DNA from: Natronorubrum tibetense GA33 | Lineage (GTDB): Archaea; Halobacteriota; Halobacteria; Halobacteriales; Natrialbaceae | Direction of reading: 5' to 3' | DNA: 64,000 nucleotides | Assembly: GCF_000383975.1 (NCBI RefSeq) | Contig: NZ_KB913017.1 | Location: 1 to 64,000 of the forward strand | In this document: one piece after another, positions 63,850-64,000 of the stretch | Numbering within the stretch: position 1 is the stretch's first letter | Layout of the letters: every line of letters starts with the position of its first letter | The notes under the pieces: model-generated | Databases searched by the model: none | What the model saw: the letters and a program-made list of their open reading frames with translations, nothing else | Told to the model about the DNA's origin: nothing | Translations under genes and position numbers: made by a program

Positions 63850-64000
63850 TTACAGTGGGATTTCGGACTGGTTGGTCTCGCCGGGGGCATCCAGGTGATC
63901 GAGTCGCGAGCCGAGCAGCTGTCGCATGAGGACGACGAACCCGTTGTCCGCCCCCTCACCGATGAGCGCGGTTTCGTCGTATTCGCCGTCGGCAGCCGGC
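63850..64000 (-). CDS. C-terminal end of an unidentified protein (partial)
   Basis: Reading the minus strand from 64000, a frame reads AADGEYDETALIGEGADNGF, then VVLMRQLLGSRLDHLDAPGE, ending EIPL and TAA at 63850-63852. GC-rich third positions and acidic content support a coding end. The protein begins outside the window, so no family can be named. Confidence 0.6.
   Translation of the reverse strand, partial: PAADGEYDETALIGEGADNGFVVLMRQLLGSRLDHLDAPGETNQSEIPL

Overview
The window is chromosomal DNA of a halophilic archaeon, most likely class Halobacteria, order Natrialbales (for example the Natrinema/Haloterrigena group). The evidence is a complete archaeal 16S rRNA gene, very acidic proteins with GC-rich third codon positions, TATA boxes about 25-30 bases upstream of start codons (leaderless transcription), Tat-type lipoproteins, a PGF-CTERM surface protein, CetZ, GatE, an Orc1/Cdc6 initiator and many small zinc-finger proteins.

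Layout. 1-3.0 kb: the promoter-proximal half of an rRNA operon on the minus strand (tandem promoters, 16S, tRNA-Ala(UGC), 5' end of 23S), with a clear bulge-helix-bulge processing stem around 16S. 3.0-11.3 kb: housekeeping and small genes (hisD, HesB/IscA-type Fe-S protein, dodecin, alanine-glyoxylate aminotransferase, two Usp proteins, MscS channel). 11.4-20.4 kb: a sugar uptake and catabolism locus: TrmB-family regulator, Tat lipoprotein binding protein, two permeases, ATPase, Gfo/Idh/MocA oxidoreductase, small beta-rich protein, and a sugar isomerase/epimerase. 20.4-31.3 kb: HalOD1 protein, photolyase, PAP2 enzyme, orphan oligopeptide-binding lipoprotein, CetZ, and pterin/folate genes mptE and folP with a GC-rich hairpin element between them, followed by a degenerate AMP-binding protein.

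31.5-34.1 kb is a probable replication origin: orc1/cdc6 next to a 1.3 kb gene-free stretch with five copies of a CGCGKATGTAA-type element, C/G tracts, 19-bp tandem repeats and a perfect AT-rich palindrome. 34.1-46.9 kb: trmJ, a lipoprotein, a zinc-finger protein, an EamA exporter divergent from an Lrp regulator, gatE, a MITE-like inverted repeat, the BtuCDF cobalamin-type transporter with a symmetric bidirectional promoter, srp19-gar1, and a presenilin-family protease. 46.9-54.6 kb: lipoprotein, cysS, bolA-like gene, two PH-domain membrane proteins, fumC, and a zinc-finger protein.

54.6-56.7 kb is a 2.1 kb stretch without a convincing gene. After it come a small protein coupled to a tyrosine recombinase, an ArsR-like regulator divergent from a protein of unknown function across a palindrome, a HisG-like protein, a very acidic coiled-coil protein, an MBL-fold hydrolase and a partial gene at the right edge.

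I saw no CRISPR array, complete insertion sequence or obvious defence island. The most interesting items are the folP-mptE intercistronic element, the origin architecture, the catalytically degenerate adenylation-domain protein beside orc1, the extra domain fused to BtuD, the sugar locus that looks built for an oxidative (keto-sugar) route, and the two unexplained regions around the recombinase.
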